From an uncultured Saprospiraceae bacterium (GTDB taxonomy: Bacteria; Bacteroidota; Bacteroidia; Chitinophagales; Saprospiraceae): a DNA stretch of 64,000 nucleotides. The notes beneath the pieces were generated by a model. It was not told the DNA's origin and made no database searches. It saw only the letters and a list, made by a program, of their open reading frames with translations. The position numbers were made by a program, and so were the translations under genes. The DNA is taken from contig CALLMH010000006.1 in assembly GCA_938007965.1 (NCBI GenBank), positions 1 through 64,000 of the forward strand. The letters are read 5' to 3'. How positions within the stretch are numbered: position 1 is the stretch's first letter; each line of letters opens with the position of its first letter. Of the stretch, positions 28,244 to 37,477 are shown piece after piece.

Positions 28244-28675
28244 TCACACTTTAGTGAGCTCATGCCATAGAGAGATACTGTGGTCCTCCATTTTGGTCAT
28301 TTCGATCTGATCCTCTTCTGTCTTATCTCCATAACCTAACATATGGAGTAGTCCATGTACTATCACACGAAGTAGCTCCTGTTGGAATGTGGTTTTGTAT
28401 TCTATAGCGTTTTCTCTAATCCTATCTATGGATATGAAAATATCACTTTCCACTTCACGATCTTGTTTGTATGGAAATGTGATGATGTCCGTATAGTAAT
28501 CATGACCTAGATAAGTCTTATTGATTTCTAACAAGTACTGGTCACTACAAAATATATAGGAGAGTTGAATTATAGTTTTCTTCTCTTTTTTGGCTATAGC
28601 GGTAAGCCACTGCTCTAGGTGATCTTCTGCCGGCAATTCGAACTCTATTTCTTCTTTATGGAAAGATATGGACAT
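28244..28675 (-). CDS. ybeY: Endoribonuclease YbeY
   Basis: Acts in 16S rRNA maturation and ribosome quality control. The frame is open to 28711, but the ATG at 28675 (MSISFHKEE) avoids overlap with hemB and fits the family start; it gives 143 residues. The metal motif reads HGLLHMLGYGDK: H107 and H111 are present, but the third family histidine of HGxLHLxGYDH is D117. I recall Bacteroidota YbeY proteins commonly having Asp here, so it is probably a lineage variant and not an inactivating change. It is the last gene of the hemB transcript. Confidence 0.92.
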   Translation of the reverse strand: MSISFHKEEIEFELPAEDHLEQWLTAIAKKEKKTIIQLSYIFCSDQYLLEINKTYLGHDYYTDIITFPYKQDREVESDIFISIDRIRENAIEYKTTFQQELLRVIVHGLLHMLGYGDKTEEDQIEMTKMEDHSISLWHELTKV

Positions 28676-28679
28676 GCTA

Positions 28680-29660
28680 TTAGTGATTCTTCTGATGATA
28701 AAATTCTCCAAAAGATTTGGCTAAGTAAGTCATAATGACATCGGCACCCGCTCTTTTGATACTGAGTAGTGTCTCTGGCATCACGACGTCATAATCTAGC
28801 CACCCTTTTTCGCATGCTGCGAGTAGCATCGCACATTCTCCACTTACATGGTAGGCAGCTACAGGGAGTTCGAATTCTTCTTTCAACGTATGAATTACAT
28901 CAAGATAGTGAAGCGCGGGCTTTACCATAAGGAAGTCAGCTCCCTCTTGTGTATCGAGTTCTGCCTCTATCAGTGCTTCTTTTTTATTTGCTGGATCCAT
29001 CTGGTAGGTTTTTTTATCTCCAAATCCTGGCGCAGAATCAAGGGCATCACGGAATGGACCATAGAATCCACTCGCATATTTCGCACAGTATGACATGATA
29101 CTAGTGTTATAGTATCCTGCATCGTCCATCGCTTTACGGATAGATTCGACTCTACCATCCATCATATCGGAAGGGCCGATGATATCAAATCCTGCTTGAG
29201 CTTGTGCCACTGCCATCCGATCTAGTATGGGAAGAGTCTGATCATTGACTATTTCATTGTTGATCACGAGTCCGTCGTGACCATCGGTACTATATGGATC
29301 CATCGCTACATCACTGATGAGAGTGGCATCGGGTATTTCTTTTTTGATTAACTCAGCCGCACGTAGATAGAAGTTGTCTTCAGCATAGCTATACGTTGCT
29401 ACTTTGTCTTTATGTTCTTCTGGAATAGCCGGAAAGATCATAAATTTGTCTATCCCTACTTCCAAAGATAACTCTATCTCTTTCAACATGAAGTCTAAGG
29501 TCATCCTAGATGCTACAGGGAGAGAAGTTATGACCTCAGACTTATTTTCTCCTGGCAATAAGAATAGGGGAGATACAAGGTTTGCAGGAGATATAGACGT
29601 CTCTCTTACTGCAGATCTTATTGCTTCTGATTTTCTATTTCTTCTCGGTCTTCTAAGCAT
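28680..29660 (-). CDS. hemB: Delta-aminolevulinic acid dehydratase (porphobilinogen synthase)
   Basis: Condenses two 5-aminolevulinate molecules to porphobilinogen in heme synthesis. 326 residues. The two active-site lysines are K194 (SYCAKYASGFYGP) and K247 (MVKPALHY). The metal loop DVAMDPYSTDGHDG (117-130) has Asp/Ala where zinc enzymes have cysteines, indicating the magnesium-dependent subclass. The stop is 4 bases before the chosen ybeY start. Confidence 0.96.
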   Translation of the reverse strand: MLRRPRRNRKSEAIRSAVRETSISPANLVSPLFLLPGENKSEVITSLPVASRMTLDFMLKEIELSLEVGIDKFMIFPAIPEEHKDKVATYSYAEDNFYLRAAELIKKEIPDATLISDVAMDPYSTDGHDGLVINNEIVNDQTLPILDRMAVAQAQAGFDIIGPSDMMDGRVESIRKAMDDAGYYNTSIMSYCAKYASGFYGPFRDALDSAPGFGDKKTYQMDPANKKEALIEAELDTQEGADFLMVKPALHYLDVIHTLKEEFELPVAAYHVSGECAMLLAACEKGWLDYDVVMPETLLSIKRAGADVIMTYLAKSFGEFYHQKNH

Positions 29661-29788
29661 AGTATGATGTTTTGATACAGTGCGATTAATTCACAATGCA
29701 AATATCTATTATATATTTTTGAAAGTCGATATGGCTACATGCTTTTACGAAAGTATTACATAATCGTATATGAGGGAATCGTGAAAAT

Positions 29789-31195
29789 CTACGCTCTGAA
29801 TCTAGCCATATCCATTCTCAATAACACAGCAACCATAATAGTAAATCCTAAAAGAGCACTCCCTCCTTTGCTCAAGAAAGGCAGAGGAATCCCAATGACA
29901 GGCATGATCCCAAGAGCCATCCCTATATTGATAAAGAAATGAACAAAGAATATCCCAGCGACGCAGTAAGCATAATTTTGGATAAAGACATTCTTCGCCC
30001 TCTCCGCAATAATTATAGTCCGAATTATGAGAAGGGTAAATAAAAATATAACCCCAAATGATCCTATAAAACCCTGTTCTTCTCCTACGGTACTAAATAT
30101 AAAGTCTGTAGTCTGTTCTGGTACATAATTAAGGTTAGTCATATCTCCTTTTAGAAATCCTTTTCCTTGCAGTCCGCCTGATCCGATCGCTAATTTTGAC
30201 TGAATGATGTTATACCTGGCCCCTCTAGGATCACTTTTTTCTGGACGTAACCATACATCTATTCTATCTTGTTGGTGAGGTTCTAATAAGCTTTCAAATG
30301 CAAATGTAGATCCAAATGCCAGCATGGTAGATATCAGAACAGCGGGAAGAACAAGTGTAAGTGTTCGAAATAATCGCTCCTGAAACATCATGAATGAATA
30401 TACAGCTGTGGATATGGCAACGATACCTATACCATACCAATAGAGATCTCTAAAATACAATAATATAGATATAGAACTGATTAAAAAGAAGATGAGTGCA
30501 GATCGCCAAGAGTCTCCGATATTATATATCAATATACCTAACCCCAAAAGGGCTGCCGCAAGCACTATTATACGGGGACCAAATATCAACGAACCTATGA
30601 AAATCCCCGCTATAGAAAATCCTAGAATGTAAAATAGAGGAGATAACCCTCGCCTATAAAACAGCATAAAAAACGATACGAAAATAATGGCAGACCCTGC
30701 ATCAGATTGTAATAGGATAAAGAAAACAGGTAGTAAAATCAAGCCAAAAGATATGAGTATCGAATTTTTGGTTCGAATGTCAGATTTGTAAGAACTCAAA
30801 AATCCACTCACCGCTAGGGCTGTGGCAAACTTCGCTATCTCAGAAGGTTGAAATGATACACCACCAAAAGTAAACCATGAAGTAGCACCTTTGATCTCGG
30901 TTCCTACTATTAGAACCATAATTAGTAGGAAGATGGCGACCCCATATATGGGCAATGCAAAGGTATTCCAAAACTGCCAATCGATAGCATAGACGACCAC
31001 AAATGCAACTAAAGCAATGGCCAGCCAGATGGTCTGTTTGCCAATAATACTGTCAAAATCTAAGTATGCATAAGATACGTTACTATCATATACGGATGCA
31101 TATAGCATCAGCCACCCGATAATAAGAAGTGATAAGAAAACCGTCAGTGAAATCCAATCAATAGACTTGGAGGAAATTCTGGATCTTTGACTCAT
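29789..31195 (-). CDS. rodA: Rod-shape peptidoglycan glycosyltransferase RodA
   Basis: A SEDS-family polymerase of the elongasome. 468 residues with about ten membrane helices, longer than the roughly 370 of the E. coli protein because of an extra hydrophobic insert (about 165-260). Family hallmarks: TWFTFGGVSFQPSEIAKFA (visible as FQPSEIAK), LGSGGLQGKGFLKG-type segment (SGGLQGKGF), PEQTTDFIFSTVGEEQGF (TDFIFSTVGEE) and the C-terminal PVIGIPLPFLSKGGSALL. RodA is preferred over FtsW because of these motifs and the SPOR protein next door. No mreB, mreC or PBP2 gene is in the window. Confidence 0.93.
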   Translation of the reverse strand: MSQRSRISSKSIDWISLTVFLSLLIIGWLMLYASVYDSNVSYAYLDFDSIIGKQTIWLAIALVAFVVVYAIDWQFWNTFALPIYGVAIFLLIMVLIVGTEIKGATSWFTFGGVSFQPSEIAKFATALAVSGFLSSYKSDIRTKNSILISFGLILLPVFFILLQSDAGSAIIFVSFFMLFYRRGLSPLFYILGFSIAGIFIGSLIFGPRIIVLAAALLGLGILIYNIGDSWRSALIFFLISSISILLYFRDLYWYGIGIVAISTAVYSFMMFQERLFRTLTLVLPAVLISTMLAFGSTFAFESLLEPHQQDRIDVWLRPEKSDPRGARYNIIQSKLAIGSGGLQGKGFLKGDMTNLNYVPEQTTDFIFSTVGEEQGFIGSFGVIFLFTLLIIRTIIIAERAKNVFIQNYAYCVAGIFFVHFFINIGMALGIMPVIGIPLPFLSKGGSALLGFTIMVAVLLRMDMARFRA

Positions 31196-31213
31196 GGATA
31201 TAGTTTGGGTCGA

Positions 31214-31606
31214 TTAGTAGCCTACTAATTCTGTTTTTTTTATGTCGTCCATGACAGGAATTACTCCTGGAAAATCTTTTTTGAGCTCTAAGAGGAAACC
31301 CATCAATTGCATCTTGTTTTCATATGCACCGACTTTTACTCTGTAGTAAGGAGCGACGTGGTTCCATTTTACATCTACATTAGGATACATACCAGAAAAT
31401 TTACCCCTAGCAGCTTCCATTTTACGTCGATCATCTGTCGTTATGATTTGGATTCTCCATCCTTTTATACTTGTCTCTGACCTGTTACTAGCGGTGAACT
31501 TATCCATCATCTGGTCTATAGACGGACTTGTGGTTACAGAAACAGACCCTTGTCCAGAGATAGAGCTGTAAAACAATATTCCTATAATAAGTAGTATATA
31601 TTTCAT
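31214..31606 (-). CDS. Small secreted SPOR-domain-like protein
   Basis: 130 residues with a signal peptide ending near SISGQG. The mature part is a compact alpha/beta domain with the SPOR pattern GWRIQIITTDDRRKMEAAR, split here as GWRIQIITT and the later YYRVKVGAYENKMQL, the two-strand repeat that binds denuded peptidoglycan glycans. It lies between deoC (2 bases away) and rodA (18 bases), so it is likely co-transcribed and may follow RodA to sites of wall growth. Confidence 0.75.
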   Translation of the reverse strand: MKYILLIIGILFYSSISGQGSVSVTTSPSIDQMMDKFTASNRSETSIKGWRIQIITTDDRRKMEAARGKFSGMYPNVDVKWNHVAPYYRVKVGAYENKMQLMGFLLELKKDFPGVIPVMDDIKKTELVGY

Positions 31607-31608
31607 AT

Positions 31609-32259
31609 TCAGTTATATATTAATTTTGTTCCAGAAGAGGTGCCTAGTCGAGAAGCACCAGCTTCAATCAATTTTTTAGCAAATATGGCGTCTTTGATTC
31701 CTCCGCTCGCCTTTATAGCCACCTTATCACCTAAGATCGACTTCATGAAGATCACATCTTCGATATTTGCACCTGATGATGCATAGCCTGTCGATGTCTT
31801 TGCAAAATCAACGTTGCTTTTGATACAAAGATTGCAAAGTATCTCTAATTCTTCTCTATCAAGATATGCCGTTTCTAAGATAAGCTTGAGCACTTTGTTC
31901 CCTTTTAGCTTAGTGACGGTCGTGATGCTATCGATTTCACTTTCTACAGTGTCCCAGTCTTTATTCTTGACTGCTGATAAATTTACTACGACGTCTAATT
32001 CGTCAGCGCCACCATTTATGGCTTTTGAGATGGCTTCCATTTTGGTAGCTACATGGCTATATCCGAATGGAAATCCAACCACTGTACATACCTTGACCTT
32101 TGATTCTTTGAGCTCTTTATAAGCGATATCTAGATAATAAGGAGAAATACACACCGCCTTAAAGTTATGCTCTATTGCCTCTTTACAGATGAGGTGTATG
32201 TCTTCTTTAGTGGCTATGGGTTTTAGATTAGTGTGGTCTATATATTGACTTAAGTTCAT
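31609..32259 (-). CDS. deoC: Deoxyribose-phosphate aldolase
   Basis: Cleaves 2-deoxyribose 5-phosphate to glyceraldehyde 3-phosphate and acetaldehyde. The ATG at 32259 (MNLSQYIDHTNLKP) is chosen over an upstream ATG at 32319 because the family begins with this YIDHTNL strand; the protein is then 216 residues. The Schiff-base lysine is K154 in DFAKTSTGY, with D89 (DELDVV) and K183 (IKASGG) completing the catalytic set. It is translated just upstream of the SPOR gene. Confidence 0.95.
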   Translation of the reverse strand: MNLSQYIDHTNLKPIATKEDIHLICKEAIEHNFKAVCISPYYLDIAYKELKESKVKVCTVVGFPFGYSHVATKMEAISKAINGGADELDVVVNLSAVKNKDWDTVESEIDSITTVTKLKGNKVLKLILETAYLDREELEILCNLCIKSNVDFAKTSTGYASSGANIEDVIFMKSILGDKVAIKASGGIKDAIFAKKLIEAGASRLGTSSGTKLIYN

Positions 32260-32306
32260 TTGATGTGATAGTACTGGTTGATGAGGGATAGGATTTTCAG
32301 TAATGA

Positions 32307-32471
32307 TTAATAAAACCAAGTTCTAAGATAATCATATAAATATATTCGATTTTTGATAATAAGTATCAAAACGATCAATACAGCTGCAATAAGAATCATC
32401 TTCGTATTCTTTGCTACAGTTTTATTTTTTTCTCTTCGACTTTTATATCTATGTCGTGAGGAATATGACAT
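32307..32471 (-). CDS. Small basic membrane protein, 54 residues
   Basis: Found by reading the interval between deoC and acpP. The first 24 residues are strongly basic (MSYSSRHRYKSRREKNK...), followed by one hydrophobic helix (ILIAAVLIVLILII, about residues 26-39) and a short aromatic tail (YLYDYLRTWFY). The stop TAA is at 32307-32309, 47 bases before the chosen deoC start. The charge pattern predicts a cytoplasmic N terminus and a single-pass inner-membrane protein. It lies after the acpP terminator, so it probably has its own promoter. No family is recognised. Confidence 0.6.
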   Translation of the reverse strand: MSYSSRHRYKSRREKNKTVAKNTKMILIAAVLIVLILIIKNRIYLYDYLRTWFY

Positions 32472-32562
32472 GCTAGTGTGTTTAAGTGAAAAGATAATGT
32501 TACTGTAAAAGTAATATAAATGATATAGCTCTGTGCAAAAATTAAAACATAGTGCTTTATAG

Positions 32563-32599
32563 AAAAAAAATCCACAACCAACTGAGTCGATTGTGGATT
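32563..32599 (-). terminator. acpP terminator
   Basis: AATCCACAA (32569-32577) and TTGTGGATT (32591-32599) form a perfect 9-bp stem around a 13-base loop. Read on the minus strand it is followed by a run of eight T (32563-32570). It lies 27 bases after the acpP stop. Confidence 0.85.
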
Positions 32600-32625
32600 T
32601 GTTAGCTTTTCTCTTCTCGTAAGAC

Positions 32626-32862
32626 TTACGCCTTTTGAGCTTCGAGGTATTCTACGGCCTGACCTACAGTTTGGATATTCTCCGCTTGTTCGTCTGGAAT
32701 AGATACATCAAATTCTTTTTCGAATTCCATGATAAGTTCTACCGTATCTAGAGAATCTGCACCTAGATCGTTAGTAAAGCTGGCTTCATTAGTAACTTCT
32801 CCATCATCGACACCTAATTTGTCTACGATGATTTGTTTTACCTTTTCTGAAATTTCTGACAT
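32626..32862 (-). CDS. acpP: Acyl carrier protein
   Basis: 78 residues, acidic and helical. The phosphopantetheine attachment serine is S37 in [14 protein letters not shown], the signature helix II. It carries growing acyl chains in fatty-acid synthesis. Usually fabF follows acpP; here the gene is followed by a strong terminator and then by a small membrane protein, so it appears to be monocistronic. Confidence 0.97.
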   Translation of the reverse strand: MSEISEKVKQIIVDKLGVDDGEVTNEASFTNDLGADSLDTVELIMEFEKEFDVSIPDEQAENIQTVGQAVEYLEAQKA

Positions 32863-33477
32863 AGTATTTGTATGTTTTAATTAAGTCCTACTTCTTTTTG
32901 GCACCATTGCCGAACATTCAACAGGACATCATTGATATCGTTTCCAATACAATGGTTGAGTGTTCACATGTTTGAGAATGCAAAATAACCTCTTAGGAGA
33001 TTCAAAACCAAGCTTTTTAAAGATTATTTAACAAACGATGAGTTAAATATTTTAGTTTTTGCCTTTACTCAAAGTTAAATTATGAGTTGATTTTTAATAT
33101 CGGTACAGTAAGAAAATTAGGAGTGAAATTCAGTTTATCGTTTTTTCGCAGGTATAAAATTTGTCTGGTCAACACCATAAATGGATCAAGCAAATCAAAA
33201 ATAACACATCAATAACCATTAGTATATTTAGTGGCTCGACTTTTGATCTATGACTATGTGCTATACTATTTAGTAGGGGTATATTTCAGGTTTTCATATT
33301 TCGAACTCAAGAAAAATTGACTGCGACAACGTCACCAAAGTGATTTAGCAATATCCAATTTGATAAAATAAGTTCTAGAATAATAGAAAACAACATCTTG
33401 AAATGCACCTTTTAATGGTAATATTGTAGTTATTACACTAAGTAAAGTATATTTGCTTTCTTAATTAATTAAATTCA
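32863..33477. other. 615-base divergent intergenic region
   Basis: Separates acpP (minus) from pyk (plus). AT-rich. The right end holds the pyk promoter. I translated the longest short frames on both strands (at most about 32 codons) and found none convincing. No RNA family or riboswitch is recognised. Its length is unusual for this compact stretch. Confidence 0.5.
33424..33455 (+). promoter_or_regulatory. pyk promoter
   Basis: TTG (33424-33426), 21 bases, then TATATTTG (33448-33455), a full match to the bacteroidotal -33/-7 arrangement. Transcription should begin within about 10 bases, which rules out any start codon upstream of the TTG at 33478. Confidence 0.6.
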
Positions 33478-34926
33478 TTGACTTTGACTGAATTAAACGT
33501 AGTAGATCACCAAAATACAAAGATCATAGCAACATTAGGACCTGCGTGTTCTAGCAGAGAGGGGCTCCTTAGCTTAATAGAAGCAGGTGTTGACGTATTT
33601 AGATTGAATTTCTCGCACGGTACACATGAGATGCATAAGGAAACTTTGGATAGAATCATGGCTATCAAAAAAGAATATGGATCAAATGTAGGCGTATTGG
33701 CTGATCTACAAGGACCAAAATTGCGAGTAGGCAAGATGGAAGGTGATGGTCTCGAAATCAAAGAGGGCGACATTCTTACTTTTGTCAATGAAAAATGTGT
33801 AGGGAATATGGAGCAAATCTATATGAGCTATCCAGAATTCGCAAGAGATGTAAAAGTAGGCGAACAAGTACTCATCGATGATGGTAAGTTAGTCCTCGAA
33901 GTAGTAGAAACAAATAATACCGACTCCGTAAAATTAAAAGTATTATTTGGTGGTAAACTTTCATCTAATAAAGGTGTAAACTTACCTGATACTAAAATCT
34001 CACTCCCTAGTTTGACAACTAAGGATCTCGAAGATCTAGAATTTATACTTACGCTACCAGTTAATTGGATCGCTCTTTCTTTCGTGAGGAAAGCACAAGA
34101 TATCAAAGAGCTCAAAAAGAAGATAGACGATGCAGGCCATAAGGCTAAAGTCATTGCAAAAATAGAAAAACCTGAAGCTGTAGCTAGGATCAAAGAAATC
34201 ATCAAAGCCACAGATGCCGTAATGATCGCTAGAGGAGATCTCGGTGTAGAGGTACCTATGGAACAACTGCCAGCGATACAAAAGCAAATCATCAAAAGAT
34301 GTATACAGCGGGCCAAACCAGTAATCGTAGCGACTCAGATGATGGAAAGTATGATTACGAATCCTAGCCCATCAAGGGCGGAGATTACTGATGTAGCCAA
34401 TGCTGTACTAGACGGTGCAGATGCTGTGATGCTTAGTGGAGAGACTTCCGTAGGAAATCATCCTGCCAAAGTGGTACAGGCTATGAATAAAATCATAGAA
34501 GAAGCGGAAAAGCACTATGAAATGCAAACCAAACGTCCGAAACCGAATCCAGATTCTTCTACTTTTTTATCTGATACACTCTGTTTGGCAGCACCAAAAA
34601 TCGCTAATGATGTAAATGCAAAAGCCATTTGTGGACTTACAGTTTCTGGATATACAGCATTCAAAATGTCGAGCTATAGACCGAATTGTAAAATCTACAT
34701 GTTCTCAGATCAAGAACATATGTTATCCACCCTTAATCTAGTGTGGGGAGTGAAGTGTTATAAATATGAGAAATTTACAACGACAGACGAAACGATCTAC
34801 GATGTAGCAGAGATTCTAAAAGACGCAGGAAAAGTCGTAGCTGGAGATATTATTATCAATACTGGTAGTATGCCGATCAAGAAAAGATTTAGAACGAATA
34901 TGTTGAAAATCACAGTGGTAGATTAG
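33478..34926 (+). CDS. pyk: Pyruvate kinase
   Basis: Last step of glycolysis, phosphoenolpyruvate plus ADP to pyruvate plus ATP. 482 residues. Landmarks: KIIATLGPAC (15-24), RLNFSHG, the catalytic block VIAKIEKPEAV, MIARGDLGVEVP, and the cation/ADP segment VIVATQMMESMI. The C-terminal allosteric-type domain is present. The start is TTG at 33478 (or TTG at 33484): no ATG or GTG precedes the KIIATLGP strand, and the promoter maps just upstream. Confidence 0.96.
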   Translation: MTLTELNVVDHQNTKIIATLGPACSSREGLLSLIEAGVDVFRLNFSHGTHEMHKETLDRIMAIKKEYGSNVGVLADLQGPKLRVGKMEGDGLEIKEGDILTFVNEKCVGNMEQIYMSYPEFARDVKVGEQVLIDDGKLVLEVVETNNTDSVKLKVLFGGKLSSNKGVNLPDTKISLPSLTTKDLEDLEFILTLPVNWIALSFVRKAQDIKELKKKIDDAGHKAKVIAKIEKPEAVARIKEIIKATDAVMIARGDLGVEVPMEQLPAIQKQIIKRCIQRAKPVIVATQMMESMITNPSPSRAEITDVANAVLDGADAVMLSGETSVGNHPAKVVQAMNKIIEEAEKHYEMQTKRPKPNPDSSTFLSDTLCLAAPKIANDVNAKAICGLTVSGYTAFKMSSYRPNCKIYMFSDQEHMLSTLNLVWGVKCYKYEKFTTTDETIYDVAEILKDAGKVVAGDIIINTGSMPIKKRFRTNMLKITVVD

Positions 34927-35069
34927 ACACTGCACATAGTACTTAATAGATATATTATAAATAGGAACAATCAGAACTATATCTGAGTATAAAGGTAAAA
35001 GAGTCGGTGTTCGGAATATGAATACAGAAAAAATCTAGATATTATAAAAGTGCACCTCTTTCATTATTA

Positions 35070-36125
35070 TCAGATTGTTTTTTTCCAAAACTCAATAGAA
35101 CGCAGAATCTCATCTTCGCTCACTTCCTGATTATAATTACCTACCCCAATTTTATCCAACAATGAAAACATTATCACACCCCCTTTATTTTTTTTATCCT
35201 TTGACATAAGTGAGATCAATGTATCTATATCTGGGATCCGATCTGTATGATGGCCATAAATATTTATGATGGAAGCCTTTATGTGATTTACTTCTGATTC
35301 TGTAATATTACCTTGTTGGTAGCTGAGGTGAGCCTCCATGACCATACCTATCGCTATCGCTTCACCGTGCAATAGGTGTGTAGGTGTATCGAGGTTATGA
35401 GACTCTATCGCATGACCTATGGTATGGCCGAAGTTGAGTATTTTTCTTAGGCCCCTTTCTTCTGGATCTTCGTCCGTGATATTTTTTTTGATCAGTACAG
35501 AATCATAGACCAGCTGCTCCCAATCCATATCAGAGAAGTCATTGATGGAGGTATCTCGATGATAAGCATCTTCATCTTTTATCAGACCATGTTTGATTAC
35601 CTCTGCATAACCACTTCTCATTTGTTCTTCAGGGAGTGTATCTAGAAATTCGGTAAACATAAATACAGCTCCAGGATTTTTGATGATACCTATCAAGTTC
35701 TTATAACCATTGAAATCGACACCTAATTTGCCACCTACCGAGGCATCTACTTGTGATAATAATGTAGTTGGCAACTGTATAAAATCCATCCCTCTCATAA
35801 ATGTGCTAGCGACAAATCCACCCATATCACCTATCACACCACCACCGAGATTGATACATAACGAATGACGGTCTGCGCCAAAGTCGATCATGGTCTCCCA
35901 GATACCTTTACAAGTGTCTAGGTCTTTGTTGATCTCACCACTGTCTATTTCTATAATATCAAACTTTTGGAGTAATAGGCCGGCTAGAGAAGGCAAGCAA
36001 TGCTCGAAAGTGTTCTCATCTACTATGACAATGATAGACGAGTAATTACCTTTGGTGATATACTCATTGACCGCATCCCAATTATTGATGTGTATATTAT
36101 ATGTATTACAGCTTATCTTTTTCAT
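35070..36125 (-). CDS. aroB: 3-dehydroquinate synthase
   Basis: Second step of the shikimate pathway, DAHP to 3-dehydroquinate, using NAD and a divalent metal. 351 residues. NAD-binding GGGVIGDMGGFVAST (about 99-113), substrate residues in LPTTLLSQVDASVGGKLGVD (visible as TTLLSQVDASVGGK), and the metal histidines in NFGHTIGHAIES and LHGEAIAIGM. It is last in a three-gene minus-strand set after a SAM-hydrolase-like protein and an ABM-domain protein; aroA lies 3 kb away on the other strand. Confidence 0.95.
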   Translation of the reverse strand: MKKISCNTYNIHINNWDAVNEYITKGNYSSIIVIVDENTFEHCLPSLAGLLLQKFDIIEIDSGEINKDLDTCKGIWETMIDFGADRHSLCINLGGGVIGDMGGFVASTFMRGMDFIQLPTTLLSQVDASVGGKLGVDFNGYKNLIGIIKNPGAVFMFTEFLDTLPEEQMRSGYAEVIKHGLIKDEDAYHRDTSINDFSDMDWEQLVYDSVLIKKNITDEDPEERGLRKILNFGHTIGHAIESHNLDTPTHLLHGEAIAIGMVMEAHLSYQQGNITESEVNHIKASIINIYGHHTDRIPDIDTLISLMSKDKKNKGGVIMFSLLDKIGVGNYNQEVSEDEILRSIEFWKKTI

Positions 36126-36178
36126 AGGAATAATTTAAAATAGTGGCAACACCCTAAAACGAAACAACAAATCTAACT

Positions 36179-36487
36179 TTACTTGCTAATACATCCTTCA
36201 TATCCATGCGTATTCAAACTCCATGCCTCGGGCTTATCATCGAATAGGACTTTGGTCTTAGCCCATGTTTCTTGAAATAATTCTGAATGCCTATATGCGT
36301 TAAGTGCATCTTCACTTTTCCATATACTATGCGTAAAGCAGACATTATCTGGTACCCGTGCCTGATGCATCTCTACGAAACTACACCCATCAAATGCCGC
36401 TATTTTTTTACGACTTTCATTCCATATATTGATGAAGGTCTCGATTTTATCTTCTTTGAAGGTCAATTTTACAAATCGTGTAATCAT
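36179..36487 (-). CDS. ABM-domain (antibiotic biosynthesis monooxygenase family) protein
   Basis: 102 residues, a single ferredoxin-like ABM fold: MITRFVKLTFKEDKIETF strand-helix start, the CSFVEMHQARVPDNVCF hairpin and WKSEDALNAYRHSELF helix. Members include small heme-degrading and quinone monooxygenases and many of unknown role. Its ATG overlaps the upstream stop by 4 bases (36484-36487), so it is translationally coupled to the SAM-hydrolase-like protein. Substrate unknown. Confidence 0.75.
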   Translation of the reverse strand: MITRFVKLTFKEDKIETFINIWNESRKKIAAFDGCSFVEMHQARVPDNVCFTHSIWKSEDALNAYRHSELFQETWAKTKVLFDDKPEAWSLNTHGYEGCISK

Positions 36488-37260
36488 GAGTCTATGAAAT
36501 TTATCTGAATGGTTTCATTTTTATTGAGGTTGAGCATCGATGACGCTTTTCCCATATTAATCCCGATCTGCATATACCCCGCAGCATTGAATGAGCACAT
36601 CACATCTGTGATCGCTACATCGCCATAGTTTTCTGAGATTTTAGTAATAGGGTCTTTTTGTTTATAATATATTTGAAAATCACGTCCAGCACGGATCTTA
36701 TCGAACTGTGTTTTTTTGAGATTTATCACCACGTTTTCATAGTGGTCGATATGGATGATCGTCGCACGAATTTGAGAACCCACGACTACGGGCTTGATTC
36801 CCATCTTTTGGTTTATTTCAGTGCGCTGAGTTCCGATTTCGTTTATAGGATTTCCTTTGATGAGGTAGTTGGCCGTCCATCCTATGATCCTGGCTATACT
36901 GTCAAGACCAAGCAATTTGTGATCAATCTCATATACGTCTTCAGGCTTTAGATCCTCAAACATCAGCGAGAATATTCCATTATCTGGTCCGATAAAGAAA
37001 TGTCCTTCTCGCTCAAGCGTAATAAATGAGCTGTGCTTCTGATAGTAATTATACACTGCTACACAGTGAATACTACCTATGGGAAATGACCTAAAAACAT
37101 TCTCCACGAAGTGCGCAGCCTGCACAATATCATGAGAATCAACACTGTGACTTACATCTACGATCTGCACATCTGGCGAACGCTGATAAATATGCGCTTT
37201 CAGTTGAGCGACATAATAGTCTTGCAGGCCAAAATCAGTTGTTATAGAAACTATATGCAT
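36484..37260 (-). CDS. SAM hydroxide adenosyltransferase (DUF62) family protein, triad absent
   Basis: 258 residues. The N terminus ITTDFGLQDYYVAQLKAHI, with FPIGSIHCVAVY and the conserved GPDNGIFSLM (91-100), places it in the DUF62/fluorinase fold family, which hydrolyses SAM to adenosine and methionine. The usual VDPGVGxxR segment is replaced by VYNYYQKHS (69-77), and the downstream GRDxFAPxAAxL region by ARIIGWTANYL, so the Asp-Arg-His set described for this family is not visible. It may be a divergent bacteroidotal branch with another activity. First gene of the set with the ABM protein and aroB. Confidence 0.8.
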   Translation of the reverse strand: MHIVSITTDFGLQDYYVAQLKAHIYQRSPDVQIVDVSHSVDSHDIVQAAHFVENVFRSFPIGSIHCVAVYNYYQKHSSFITLEREGHFFIGPDNGIFSLMFEDLKPEDVYEIDHKLLGLDSIARIIGWTANYLIKGNPINEIGTQRTEINQKMGIKPVVVGSQIRATIIHIDHYENVVINLKKTQFDKIRAGRDFQIYYKQKDPITKISENYGDVAITDVMCSFNAAGYMQIGINMGKASSMLNLNKNETIQINFIDS

Positions 37261-37477
37261 GTGAGCGTTGTTCTAAATTGCCTAACTAATCATATTATTT
37301 TAATATTTTGTGTTAGTTGACATTATTTCTGTAAATATTCTTTTGTCATCATACAAACATGGATATTAGCATGATGTAAAGCATAAAGATCATGTTTTTA
37401 TATTAAATAAAAAACTAATATGATAACGAATCGGTTTTTGGAACGAATTAATAATCTAAAAGAAAAATAATTACATA

